Part shown: positions 53,695 through 64,000 of the stretch, in pieces
Position numbering within the stretch: position 1 is the stretch's first letter
Layout: each line of letters starts with the position of its first letter
Assembly: GCF_932526225.1 (NCBI RefSeq)
Contig: NC_064041.1
Coordinates: 15,534,951 to 15,598,950, forward strand
Source of the DNA: Nematostella vectensis
Taxonomy: Eukaryota; Cnidaria; Anthozoa; Actiniaria; Edwardsiidae
DNA length: 64,000 bases
Direction of reading: 5' to 3'
Program-made: the position numbers and the translations under genes
Notes under the pieces: generated by a model
Databases searched by the model: none
What the model was told of the DNA's origin: nothing
What the model saw: only the letters and a program-made list of their open reading frames with translations

Positions 53695-54031
53695 CTGCAT
53701 AACTGAATAAACTGTGATGGATCCGAGTGAACCTTTCCCCTCCATGTGCTAATATCTTGCTCTGACATCACCCAGCCCTCTCATCGACCTCCCTTCCTTA
53801 GCAACATCACACCAGGTTCCTCAAACATTTCTCTTATGGCTCCAATTCTTACCCCAATTTCACAGGGGACATTTGTCTCATATTCCTTGAAAAGGGTGGC
53901 CTAGCCCCTTTAATGTCTAATAATTTAGTAAAGATTGAAATGTCTGAGGAGTGACGTTTATACAGATCAAGCCAGACATTAGCAAAATCATGCTCATCTA
54001 TCACACCACCAGGGGCTAAATAGAAATTTGG
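53695..54031 (-). pseudogene. NUDT19: NUDT19-like exon with Nudix box
   Basis: The acceptor TTCAATCCACAG|CCA and donor TGCAG|GTAAAA bound 337 bp. The Nudix core here is REMFEEPG, in which REx2EE is conserved. The two halves are in different frames; restoring one T in the run would make 338 bp and phase 2, matching the next exon. Confidence 0.75.
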
Positions 54032-54289
54032 CTGTGGATTGAAAAAGAATAAAAGTTTCATCTATATTATATAAGTATAAAAATATAAGTCATTAATTCA
54101 TTTCTGATGGGGGACTACTTTATCCACAGTTCATTGTATATGTATAAATACAATTATTACGGGTTCATGTTTATGTTGAGTGACTCTTAGTTTGTAGTAA
54201 ACATTTGAAGTTAGAATGAGACATTCTCGTCAGAAACAATAATTATTGAGATTTTTAGGATTTAATTGCATAGTAGAAAGACTGGCTCA

Positions 54290-54335
54290 TTCTTATGACA
54301 TAGGGTTACTTTTAAGTAACCCTATGTCATAAGAA
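54290..54335. repeat. 46-bp near-perfect palindrome at macrosatellite edge
   Basis: Arms of 22 bp (TTCTTATGACATAGGGTTAC plus TT and its reverse complement) separated by two bases. It directly precedes the first macrosatellite unit. Confidence 0.93.
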
Positions 54336-54534
54336 GGCTTTTAAAAAGGCCTACAATAATCACTGACTCCAGACATGCGCAGTACTATGTTGCTGCCCCT
54401 TTAAAGTAAAATACAGCTTTACTTAGTCAGCGTAGACAAAATTGCGGATTTTGTCAATATTCTAATATGAAGATGTCAATATTCTCCCCCCTTACGTCTT
54501 TATTTCTATTTATTTTATGCTTTTCACATGATAC

Positions 54535-54930
54535 CAAAACAGCGTCTTTTTTCTTCGCTAATTTGATGTCATGTACACAATAAAAGAGATGCGCCCGTGC
54601 GCATGGCGAGTCCCCAAGGGACCCAAGACGCCCAAATAGACCTCTTTTTTTTTGTCATCCACAATCTCGGCGAGCTGTGCGTGGCGTAACCGTATTACAG
54701 GCCTGGGATCCTGGTTATTGTCCTCCCCATTAATGCGCGGGTTGGGATAACCTTGCAAGAGTGTTGTACAGCATATTCGCTCGGAAATATCGGTGCTTGG
54801 GGCCTTTGGGTTCTTTACAGCCTTCCGTAAAAGCCTTGTGCTGCCATACCGATTGGGTAATCCGTATGTATGGTTTCCGTTTTGTTCTTCAGACCGGGTT
54901 CGATCCCAGGCCAATGGGCTTTTTTTTTAG
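54535..54930 (+). mobile_element. SINE-like segment with tRNA-like end (one per macrosatellite unit)
   Basis: The 3' part has an A-box-like TACCGATTGGGTA (54847) and a B box GGTTCGATCCC (54897) about 38 bp apart. A T run at 54920 fits a Pol III terminator. The T-stem has one mismatch, and no full cloverleaf was found, so this is not a tRNA gene. The upstream 310 bp also occur inverted at 39899-40255. Further copies lie at about 56535, 58535, 60540 and 62545. Confidence 0.6.
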
Positions 54931-55583
54931 TTCGTTTTTTTTTTCTTTGTGCTGGACCCCCTTAATCCTGATAGGTTTTGCGCAAAAATAATAAAAAAAA
55001 AGTGAGTTTGCAAAAAAAGCTTGCTAGATTTATTGATTATATGTATTCAATTTGTTCCTAGGAAGTTAACAAAAACACAAAGCAAAGAGTTTGAGGAAGT
55101 AAACAAGTATGTGAACTTTAATGTTCTATTTGAAGGGGCGCATTTTGTACAGGGAAGCATACATAGAATGCTTAACTGGTGGAGAGGGAAGAGGTAACAG
55201 TTTATTGAGCATAATGTCAACAATAGCAGGAGGAAGGGAGGGGCACTCTCTTCATACAATATTGCAGTTGTTACCTATTATTAAATAAGTTTGTTATATA
55301 TATTTGTTTATTAAGCAAGGTCTATTTCTGAGACAAGCAAACTCAAGTAAGAGCTGTTGAAATAACAGGTGAGTGTTAAAAGAAAAACAATTATCTGATT
55401 AGAAAACTACTGTAGATTCCTTTGCACCAAAATAAGAACAAACTTCATTTTGTTTGTTATTTATGAGGAACGAGATGAGCTCTACAAGGCCAAGAAGAAA
55501 TATGTATTGCTCATCTAAATTATACAAGTAAATAATAATATTAAAAGAGAACTACTGTAAGTAATTAGAGTGGTTTTCATTAA

Positions 55584-55692
55584 CCCGTGAAACAAAGTGT
55601 GATAGTTAAACGGTAATAGTTAGTAAAACACAAAAAAGTACAATAGAATCAGATCACCACAAAGTGTAATACGCTAAAGCGTAGTTCACGGG
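55584..55692. mobile_element. 109-bp piggyBac-type MITE, unit 1
   Basis: TTAA on both sides, ends CCCGTGAA and TTCACGGG, perfect 8-bp inverted repeats; with the TTAA and outer bases the match is TTCATTAACCCGTGAA against its complement. No coding sequence. Confidence 0.75.
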
Positions 55693-57582
55693 TTAATGAA
55701 GGTTTTGACATTTCAACCTTACATCCACATGAAAGTAATGCCTAATCTCGAGTGCCCTACAGTAAGTGTTTTGCAGTCAAGTTGTTTTCTGTAAGTAGGT
55801 AAAAAATTATTCTAAATAATAGTAATCATAGCTATGGTCACCACTTACACATATAGCACTTGTAATGAAAAGAAAGAAATTATATATATATGCAGTCAAA
55901 CAACAGAATTGCATGATAACCTTGAATATATTGAATAAAGGACTGCAAAAAAACATCTTTTGTACTAGTTGCTTGAATTGACCCTTGGCTATTTTTAGCT
56001 TAATTCCCCTCCCCCTCTAAAAAAGAAAATAATAATAATAATAGAACAAAACTAAAAAGAAAACAAACACAGCAGAGACCCCCACCAACAATTTTGATTT
56101 TTTTTACTTTCCTTTAAAGGGGGAGTGTCATGTTTAAGAGATTTGCAATAGCTCTAGAGCCCTGACACAATGAACTTCAGTGAAATTCTAATACTGACTT
56201 ATGAGCTTTTGGTACATGTGGGAGACTTTAAACAAAACAAAAAAATGATCACAAACTGTCCATTAACAAAGTTTTCAATATAATATTGCATATTATTTAA
56301 TAAGGTATTGACAGCTTTTAAAAAGTTCAACTGTTTGTAGACACTTAAAAGCCTACAATAAGCACTGACTCCAGACATGCGCAGTACTATGCTGCTGCCC
56401 CTTTAAAGTAAAATACAGCTTTACTTAGTCAGCGTAGACAAAATTGCGGATTTTGTCAATATTCTAATATGAATATGTCAATATTCTCCCCCCTTACGTC
56501 TTTATTTCTATTTATTTTATGCTTTTCACATGATACCAAAACAGCGTCTTTTTTCTTCGCTAATTTGATGTCATGTACACAATAAAAGAGATGCGCCCGT
56601 GCGCATGGCGAGTCCCCAAGGGACCCAAGACGCCCAAATAGACCTCTATTTTTTGTCATCCACAATCTCGGCGAGCTGTGCGTGGCGTAACCGTATTACA
56701 GGCCTGGGATCCTGGTTATTGTCCTCCCCATTAATGCGCGGGTTGGGATAACCTTGCAAGAGTGTTGTACAGCATATTCGCTCGGAAATATCGGTGCTTG
56801 GGGCCTTTGGGTTCTTTACAGCCTTCCGTAAAAGCCTTGTGCTGCCATACCGATTGGGTAATCCGTATGTATGGTTTCCGTTTTGTTCTTCAGACCGGGT
56901 TCGATCCCAGGCCAATGGGCTTTTTTTTTAGTTCGTTTTTTTTTTCTTTGTGCTGGACCCCCTTAATCCTGATAGGTTTTGCGCAAAAAAAATAAAAAAA
57001 AGTGAGTTTGCAAAATAAGCTTGCTAGATTTATTGATTATATGTATTCAATTTGTTCCTAGGAAGTTAACAAAAACACAAAGCAAAGAGTTTGAGGAAGT
57101 AAACAAGTATGTGAACTTTAATGTTCTATTTGAAGGGGTGCATTTTGTACAGGGAAGCATACATAGAATGCTTAACTGGTGGAGAGGGAAGAGGTAAAAG
57201 TTTATTGAGCATAATTTCAATAATAGTAGGGGGAAGAGAGGGGCACTCTCTTCATACAATATTGCAGTTGTTACCTATTATTAAATAAGTTTGTTATATA
57301 TATTTGTTTATTAAGCAAGGTCTATTTCTGAGACAAGCAAACTCAAGTAAGGCTGTTGAAATAACAGGTGAGTGTTAAAAGAAAAACAATTATCTGATTA
57401 GAAAACTACTGTAGATTCCTTTGCACCAAAATAAGAACAAACTTCATTTTGTTTGTTATTTATGAGGAACGAGATGAGCTCTACAATGCCATAAAGAAAT
57501 ATGTATTGCTCATCTAAATTATACAAGTAAATAATAATATTAAAAAAGAACTACTGTAAGTAATTAGAGTGGTTTTCATTAA

Positions 57583-57691
57583 CCCGTGAAACAAAGTGTG
57601 ATAGTTAAACGGTAATAGTTAGTAAAACACAAAAAAGTACAATAGAATCAGATCACCACAAAGTGTAATACGCTAAAGCGTAGTTCACGGG
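57583..57691. mobile_element. 109-bp piggyBac-type MITE, unit 2
   Basis: Copy in macrosatellite unit 2, identical termini and TTAA flanks. Confidence 0.75.
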
Positions 57692-59582
57692 TTAATGAAG
57701 GTTTTGACATTTCAACCTTACATCCACATGAAAGTAATGCCTAATATCGAGTGCCCTACAGTAAGTGTTTTGCAGTCAAGTTGTTTTCTGTTAGTAGGTA
57801 AAAAATTATTCTAAATAATAGTAATCATAGCTATGGTCACCACTTACACATATAGCACTTGTAATGAAAAGAAAGAAATTATATATATATGCAGTCAAAC
57901 AACAGAATTGCATGATAACCTTGAATATATTGAATAAAGGACTGCAAAAAAACATCTTTTGTACTAGTTGCTTGAATTGACCCTTGGCTATTTTTAGCTT
58001 AATTCCCCTCCCCCTCTAAAAAAGAAAATAATAATAATAATAGAACAAAACTAAAAAGAAAACAAACACAACAGAGACCCCCACCAACAATTTTGACTTT
58101 TTTTACTTTCCTTTAAAGGGGGAGTGTCATGTTTAAGAGATTTGCAATAGCTCTAGAGCCCTGACACAATGAACTTCAGTGAAATTCTAATACTGACTTA
58201 TGAGCTTTTGGTACATGTGGGAGACTTTAAACAAAACAAAAAAAATGACCACAAACTGTCCATTAACAAAGTTTTCAATATAATATTGCATATTATTTAA
58301 TAAGGTATTGACAGCTTTTAAAAAGTTCAACTGTTTGTAGACACTTAAAAGCCTACAATAAGCACTGACTCCAGACATGCGCAGTACTATGCTGCTGCCC
58401 CTTTAAAGTAAAATACAGCTTTACTTAGTCAGCGTAGACAAAATTGCGGATTTTGTCAATATTCTAATATGAAGATGTCAATATTCTCCCCCCTTACGTC
58501 TTTATTTCTATTTATTTTATGATTTTCACATAATACCAAAACAGCGTCTTTTTTCTTCGCTAATTTGATGTCATGTACACAATAAAAGAGATGCGCCCGT
58601 GCGCATGGCGAGTCCCCAAGGGACCCAAGAAGCCCAAATAGACCTCTATTTTTTGTCATCCACAATCTCGGCGAGCTGTGCGTGGCGTAACCGTATTACA
58701 GGCCTGGGATCCTGGTTATTGTCCTCCACATTAATGCGCGGGTTGGGATAACCTTGCAAGAGTGTTGTACAGCATATTCGCTCGGAAATATCGGTGCTTG
58801 GGGCCTTCGGGTTCTTTACAGCCTTCCGTAAAAGCCTTGTGCTGCCATACCGATTGGGTAATCCGTATGTATGGTTTCCGTTTTGTTCTTCAGACCGGGT
58901 TCGATCCCAGGCCAATGGGCTTTTTTTTTTAGTTCGTTTTTTTTTCCTTTGTGCTGGACCCCCTTAATCCTGATAGGTTTTGCACAAAAAAAATAAAAAA
59001 AGTGAGTTTGCAAAATAAGCTTGCTAGATTTATTGATTATATGTATTCAATTTGTTCCTAGGAAGTTAACAAAAACACAAAGCAAAGAGTTTGAGGAAGT
59101 AAACAAGTATGTGAACTTTAATGTTCTATTTGAAGGGGTGCATTTTGTACAGGGAAGCATACATAGAATGCTTAACTGGTGGAGAGGGAAGGGGTAAAAG
59201 TTTATTGAGCATAATTTCAATAATAGTAGGGGGAAGAGAGGGGCACTCTCTTCATACAATATTGCAGTTGTTACCTATTATTAAATAAGTTTGTTATATA
59301 TATTTGTTTATTAAGCAAGGTCTATTTCTGAGACAAGCAAACTCAAGTAAGGCTGTTGAAATAACAGGTGAGTGTTAAAAGAAAAACAATTATCTGATTA
59401 GAAAACTACTGTAGATTCCTTTGCACCAAAATAAGAACAAACTTCATTTTGTTTGTTATTTATGAGGAACGAGATGAGCTCTACAAAGCCATAAAGAAAT
59501 ATGTATTTCTCATCTAAATTATACAAGTAAATAATAATATTAAAAAAGAACTACTGTAAGTAATTAGAGTGGTTTTCATTAA

Positions 59583-59691
59583 CCCGTGAAACAAAGTGTG
59601 ATAGTTAAACGGTAATAGTTAGTAAAACACAAAAAAGAACAATAGAATCAGATCACAACAAAGTGTAATACGCTAAAGCGTAGTTCACGGG
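59583..59691. mobile_element. 109-bp piggyBac-type MITE, unit 3
   Basis: Copy in unit 3; two internal substitutions (AAGAAC, CACAAC). Confidence 0.75.
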
Positions 59692-61586
59692 TTAATGAAG
59701 GTTTTGACATTTCAACCTTACATCCACATGAAAGTAATGCCTAATATCGAGTGCCCTACAGTAAGTGTTTTGCAGTCAAGTTGTTTTCTGTTAGTAGGTA
59801 AAAAATTATTCTAAATAATAGTAATCATAGCTATGGTCACCACTTACACATATAGCACTTGTAATGAAAAGAAAGAAAAAATATATATATATGCAGTCAA
59901 ACAACAGAATTGCATGATAACCTTGAATATATTGAATAAAGGACTGCAAAAAACATCTTTTGTACTAGTTGCTTGAATTGACCCTTGGCTATTTTTAGCT
60001 GAATCCCCCCCCCCCCTCTAAAAAAGAAAATAATAATAATAATAGAACAAAACTAAAAAGAAAACAAACACAACAGAGACCCCTACCAACAATTTTGATT
60101 TTTTTTACTTTCCTTTAAAAGGGGAGTGTCATGGTTAAGAGATTTGCAATAGCTCTAGAGCCCTGACACAATGAACTTCAGTGAAATTCTAATACTGACT
60201 TATGAGCTTTTGGTACATGTGGGAGACTTTAAACAAAACAAAAAAAATGACCACAAACTGTCAATTAACATAGTTTTCAATATAATATTGCATATTATTT
60301 AATAAGGTATTGACAGCTTTTAAAAAGTTCAACTGTTTGTTGACACTTAAAAGCCTACAATAATCACTGACTCCAGACATGCGCAGTACTATGTTGCTGC
60401 CCCTTTAAAGTAAAATACAGCTTTACTTAGTCAGCGTAGACAAAATTGCGGATTTTGTCAATATTCTAATATGGATATGTCAATATTCTCCCCCCTTACG
60501 TCTTTATTTCTATTTATTTTATGATTTTCACATGATACCAAAACAGCGTCTTTTTTCTTCGCTAATTTGATGTCATGTACACAATAAAAGAGATGCGCCC
60601 GTGCGCATGGCTAGTCCCCAAGGGACCCAAGACGCCCAAATAGACCTCTATTTTTTGTCATCCACAATCTCTGCGAGCTGTGCGTGGCGTAACCGTATTA
60701 CAGGCCTGGGATCCTGGTTATTGTCCTCCCCATTAATGCGCGGGTTGGGATAACCTTGCAAGAGTGTTGTACAGCATATTCGCTCGGAAATATCGGTGCT
60801 TGGGGCCTTCGGGTTCTTTACAGCCTTCCGTAAAAGACGTTGTGCTGCCATACCGATTGGGTAATCCGTATGTATGTTTTCCGTTTTGTTCTTCAGACCG
60901 GGTTCGATCCCAGGCCAATGGGCTTTTTTTTTTAATTCGTTTTTTTTTTCTTTGTGCTGGACCCACTTAATCCTGATAGGTTTTGCGCAAAAATAATAAA
61001 AAAAAGTGAGTTTGCAAAATAAGCTTGCTAGATTTATTGATTATATGTATTCAATTTGTTCCTAGGAAGTTAACAAAAACACAAAGCAAAGAGTTTGAGG
61101 AAGTAAACAAGTATGTGAACTTTAATGTTCTATTTGAAGGGGCGCATTTTGTACAGGGAAGCATACATAGAATGCTTAATTGGTGGAGAGGGGAGAGGTA
61201 ACAGTTTATTGAGCATAATGTCAACAATAGCAGGGGGAAGGGAGGGGCACTCTCTTCATACAATATTGCAGTTGTTGCCTATTATTAAATAAGTTTGTTA
61301 TATATATTTGTTTATTAAGCAAGGTCTATTTCTGAGACAAGCAAACTCAAGTAAGAGCTGTTGAAATAACAGGTGAGTGTTAAAATAAAAATAATTATCT
61401 GATTAGAAAACTAATGTAGATTCCTTTGCACCAAATAAGAACAAACTTCATTTTGTTTGTTATTTATGAGGAACGAGATGAGCTCTACAAAGCCATAAAG
61501 AAATATGTATTGCTCATCTAAATTATACAAGTAAATAATAATATTAAAAAAGAACTACTGTAAGTATCTAGAGTGGTTTTTATTAA

Positions 61587-61695
61587 CCCGTGAAACAAAG
61601 TGTGATAGTTAAACGGTAATAGTTAGTAAAACACAAAAAAGTACAATAGAATCAGATCACCACAAAGTGTAATACGCTAAAGCGTAGTTCACGGG
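61587..61695. mobile_element. 109-bp piggyBac-type MITE, unit 4
   Basis: Copy in unit 4. The outer flank TTTATTAA replaces TTCATTAA, so the symmetric outer bases are lost while the termini are kept. Confidence 0.75.
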
Positions 61696-63594
61696 TTAAT
61701 GAAGGTTTTGACATTTCAACCTTACATCCACATAAAAGTAATGCCTAATATCGAGTGCCATACAGTAAGTGTTTTGCAGTCAAGTTGTTTTCTGTTAGTA
61801 GGTAAAAAAAAAACTAAATAATAGTAATCATAGCTATGGTCACCACTTACACATATAGCACTTGTAATGAAAAGAAAGTAAAAATATATATATATGCAGT
61901 CAAACAACAGAATTGCATGATAACCTTGAATATATTGAATAAAGGACTGCAAAAAAACATCTTTTGTACTAGTTGCTTGAATTGACCCTTGGCTATTTTT
62001 AGCTGAATCCCCCCCCCCCCCCTCTAAAAAAGAAAATAATAATAATAATAGAACAAAACTAAAAAGAAAACAAACACAACAGAGACCCCCACCAACAATT
62101 TTGATTTTTTTTACTTTCCTTTAAAAGGGGAGTGTCATGGTTAAGAGATTTGCAATAGCTCTAGAGCCCTGACACAATGAACTTCAGTGAAATTCTAATA
62201 CTGACTTATGAGCTTTTGGTACATGTGGGAGACTTTAAACAAAACAAAAAAAATGACCACAAACTGTCAATTAACATAGTTTTCAATATAATATTGCATA
62301 TTATTTAATAAGGTATTGACAGCTTTTAAAAAGTTCAACTGTTTGTAGACACTTAAAAGCCTACAATAAGCACTGACTCCAGACATGCGCAGTACTATGC
62401 TGCTGCCCCTTTAAAGTAAAATACAGCTTTACTTAGTCAGCGTAGACAAAATTGCGGATTTTGTCAATATTCTAATATGAATATGTCAATATTCTCCCCC
62501 CTTACGTCTTTATTTCTATTTATTTTATGACTTTCACATGATACCAAAACAGCGTCTTTTTTCTTCGCTAATTTGATGTCATGTACACAATAAAAGAGAT
62601 GCGCCCGTGCGCATGGCGAGTCCCCAAGGGACCCAAGACGCCCAAATAGACCTCTATTTTTTGTCATCCACAATCTCGGCGAGCTGTGCGTGGCGTAACC
62701 GTATTACAGGCCTGGGATCCTGGTTATTGTCCTCCCCATTAATGCGCGGGTTGGGATAACCTTGCAAGAGTGTTGTACAGCATGTTCGCTCGGAAATATC
62801 GGTGCTTGCAGCCTTTGGGTTCTTTACAGCCTTCCGTAAAAGCCTTGTGCTGCCATACCGATTGGGTAATCCGTATGTATGGTTTCCGTTTTGTTCTTCA
62901 GACCGGGTTCGATCCCAGGCCAATGGGCTTTGTTTTTTTAATTCGTTTTTTTTTTCTTTGTGCTGGACCCCCTTAATCCTGATAGGTTTTGCGCAAAAAT
63001 AATAAAAAAAACGTGAGTTTGCAAAATAAGCTTGCTAGATTTATTGATTATATGTATTCAATTTGTTCCTAGGAAGTTAACAAAAAACACAAAGCAAAGA
63101 GTTTGAGGAAGTAAACAAGTATGTGAACTTTAATGTTCTATTTGAAGGGGTGCATTTTGTACAGGGAAGCATTCATAGAATGCTTAACTGGTGGAGAGGG
63201 AAGAGGTAAAAGTTTATTGAGCATAATTTCAACAATAGCAGGGGGAAGAGAGGGGCACGCTCTTCATACAATATTGCAGTTGTTACCTATTATTAAAAAA
63301 GTTTGTTATATATATTTGTTTATTAAGCAAGGTCTATTTCTGAGAAAAGCAAACTCAAGTAAGGCTGTTGAAATAACAGGTGAGTGTTAAAAAAAAAACA
63401 ATTATCTGATTAGAAAACTAATGTAGATTCCTTTGCACCAAAATAAGAACAAACTTCATTTTGTTTGTTATTTATGAGGAACGAGATGAGCTCTACAAGG
63501 CCAAGAAGAAATATGTATTGCTCATTTAAATTATACAAGTAAATAATAATATTAAAAAAGAATTACTGTAAGTAATTAGAGTGGTTTTTATTAA

Positions 63595-63703
63595 CCCGTG
63601 AAACAAAGTGTGATAGTTAAACGGTAATAGTTAGTAAAACACAAAAAAGAACAATAGAATCAGATCACAGCAAAGTGTAATACGCTAAAGCGTAGTTCAC
63701 GGG
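63595..63703. mobile_element. 109-bp piggyBac-type MITE, unit 5
   Basis: Copy in the incomplete unit 5, flank TTTATTAA as in unit 4. Confidence 0.75.
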
Positions 63704-64000
63704 TTAATGAAGGTTTTGACATTTCAACCTTACATCCACATAAAAGTAATGCCTAATATCGAGTGCCCTACAGTAAGTGTTTTGCAGTCAAGTTGTTTTC
63801 TGTTAGTAGGTAAAAAATTATTCTAAATAATAGTAATCATAGCTATGGTCACCACTTACACATATAGCACTTGTAATGAAAAGAAAGAAAAAAAATATAT
63901 ATATGCAGTCAAACAACAGAATTGCATGATAACCTTGAATATATTGAATAAAGGACTGCAAAAAAACATCTTTTGTACTAGTTGCTTGAATTGACCCTTG

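Larger units (their letters stand above)
51676..54031 (-). pseudogene. NUDT19: NUDT19-like Nudix hydrolase, exons with frameshift and stop
   Basis: Four minus-strand blocks match NUDT19 (peroxisomal acyl-CoA diphosphatase family) in order. 54031-53695: NFYLAPGGVIDEHDFANVWL, RPPF, then in a shifted frame VRIGAIREMFEEPGVMLL (Nudix box core) and WRGKVHSDPSQFIQLC. 53424-53274: ELPDVWSLIELNNCFTPPVL, RRYDTAFF. 52454-52382: KWAELKEFQAAFSIG. 51765-51676: IILPGDEMY with a TAA stop. A one-base loss at the TTTT near 53890 and an in-frame TGA after LLRKGGR disrupt it. The first exon and a segment before LPGDEMY are not seen. It could be a gene with sequence errors; pseudogene is more likely. Confidence 0.7.
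54340..64000. repeat. 2.0-kb macrosatellite, ~4.8 units
   Basis: The landmark CTACAATAA/GCACTGACTCCAGACA recurs at 54351, 56353, 58353, 60355 and 62361, periods 2002, 2000, 2002 and 2006 bp. Units are very similar, with differences mostly in homopolymers and scattered bases. Units 2 and 3 share variants, as do 1 and 4 (GAGCTG/GGCTG near +1000). Each contains a SINE-like segment and a TTAA-flanked mini-element. Frames of 65-118 codons recur because the unit recurs; I see no protein homology. Confidence 0.97.

Noticed and set aside
54558-54914. Minus-strand 118-codon frame repeated in each unit (AWDRTRSEEQNG...)
   Set aside because: It reads through the B box and the SINE-like segment in reverse; recurrence is explained by the 2-kb repeat.
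54837-54919. A tRNA gene in each macrosatellite unit
   Set aside because: A and B boxes and a T-run are present, but no acceptor stem or clean T-stem could be paired; tRNA-derived SINE end is the better reading.

Overview
This window reads as nuclear DNA of an animal, most likely an anthozoan cnidarian such as a sea anemone. The evidence is spliced genes with GT-AG introns, secreted PAN/EGF/C-type lectin domain proteins, APE-type LINE relics, piggyBac-style TTAA insertions, MITEs and long satellite arrays. The species is inferred from gene content only. There are no bacterial operons, rRNA genes or CRISPR arrays.

Layout. (1) 1-5077 is a 40/54-bp minisatellite broken by a short LINE 3' end. 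(2) 5204-6680, minus strand, holds the first three coding exons of a centriolin (CNTRL) orthologue; the minisatellite lies in its third intron. (3) 7.7-45.4 kb, plus strand, holds a tandem lectin family. Gene A (10162-21336) and gene B (26472-34196) encode signal peptide, PAN-like, EGF, Ca-binding EGF repeats and a C-type lectin domain. Gene C (40838-45372, incomplete) encodes PAN plus lectin with no EGF. Relic exons lie at 7761, 14324, 21579, 31704 and 39256. A has four Ca-EGF units, one made by fusing two exons; B has two and C none visible. The introns carry many transposons, several of which are absent from the paralogue and so can be dated after the duplication. (4) 45.5-50.3 kb is a G-rich 21-bp minisatellite in gene C's intron. 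(5) 51.7-54.0 kb, minus strand, holds exons of a NUDT19-like Nudix hydrolase with a frameshift and an in-frame stop. (6) 54.34-64.0 kb is a 2.0-kb macrosatellite, about 4.8 units, each with a tRNA-like SINE piece and a TTAA-flanked mini-element; it runs off the window.

The most interesting content is the PAN-EGF-lectin cluster, which changes its EGF number by copying symmetric 1-1 phase exons and in one case has turned an intron remnant into coding sequence that supplies a replacement cysteine. The proteins have no visible membrane anchor and should be secreted, calcium-dependent sugar-binding proteins; an immune or self-recognition role is inference. About a third of the window is tandem repeat, and most long open frames there are artefacts of repeat units whose length is a multiple of three.
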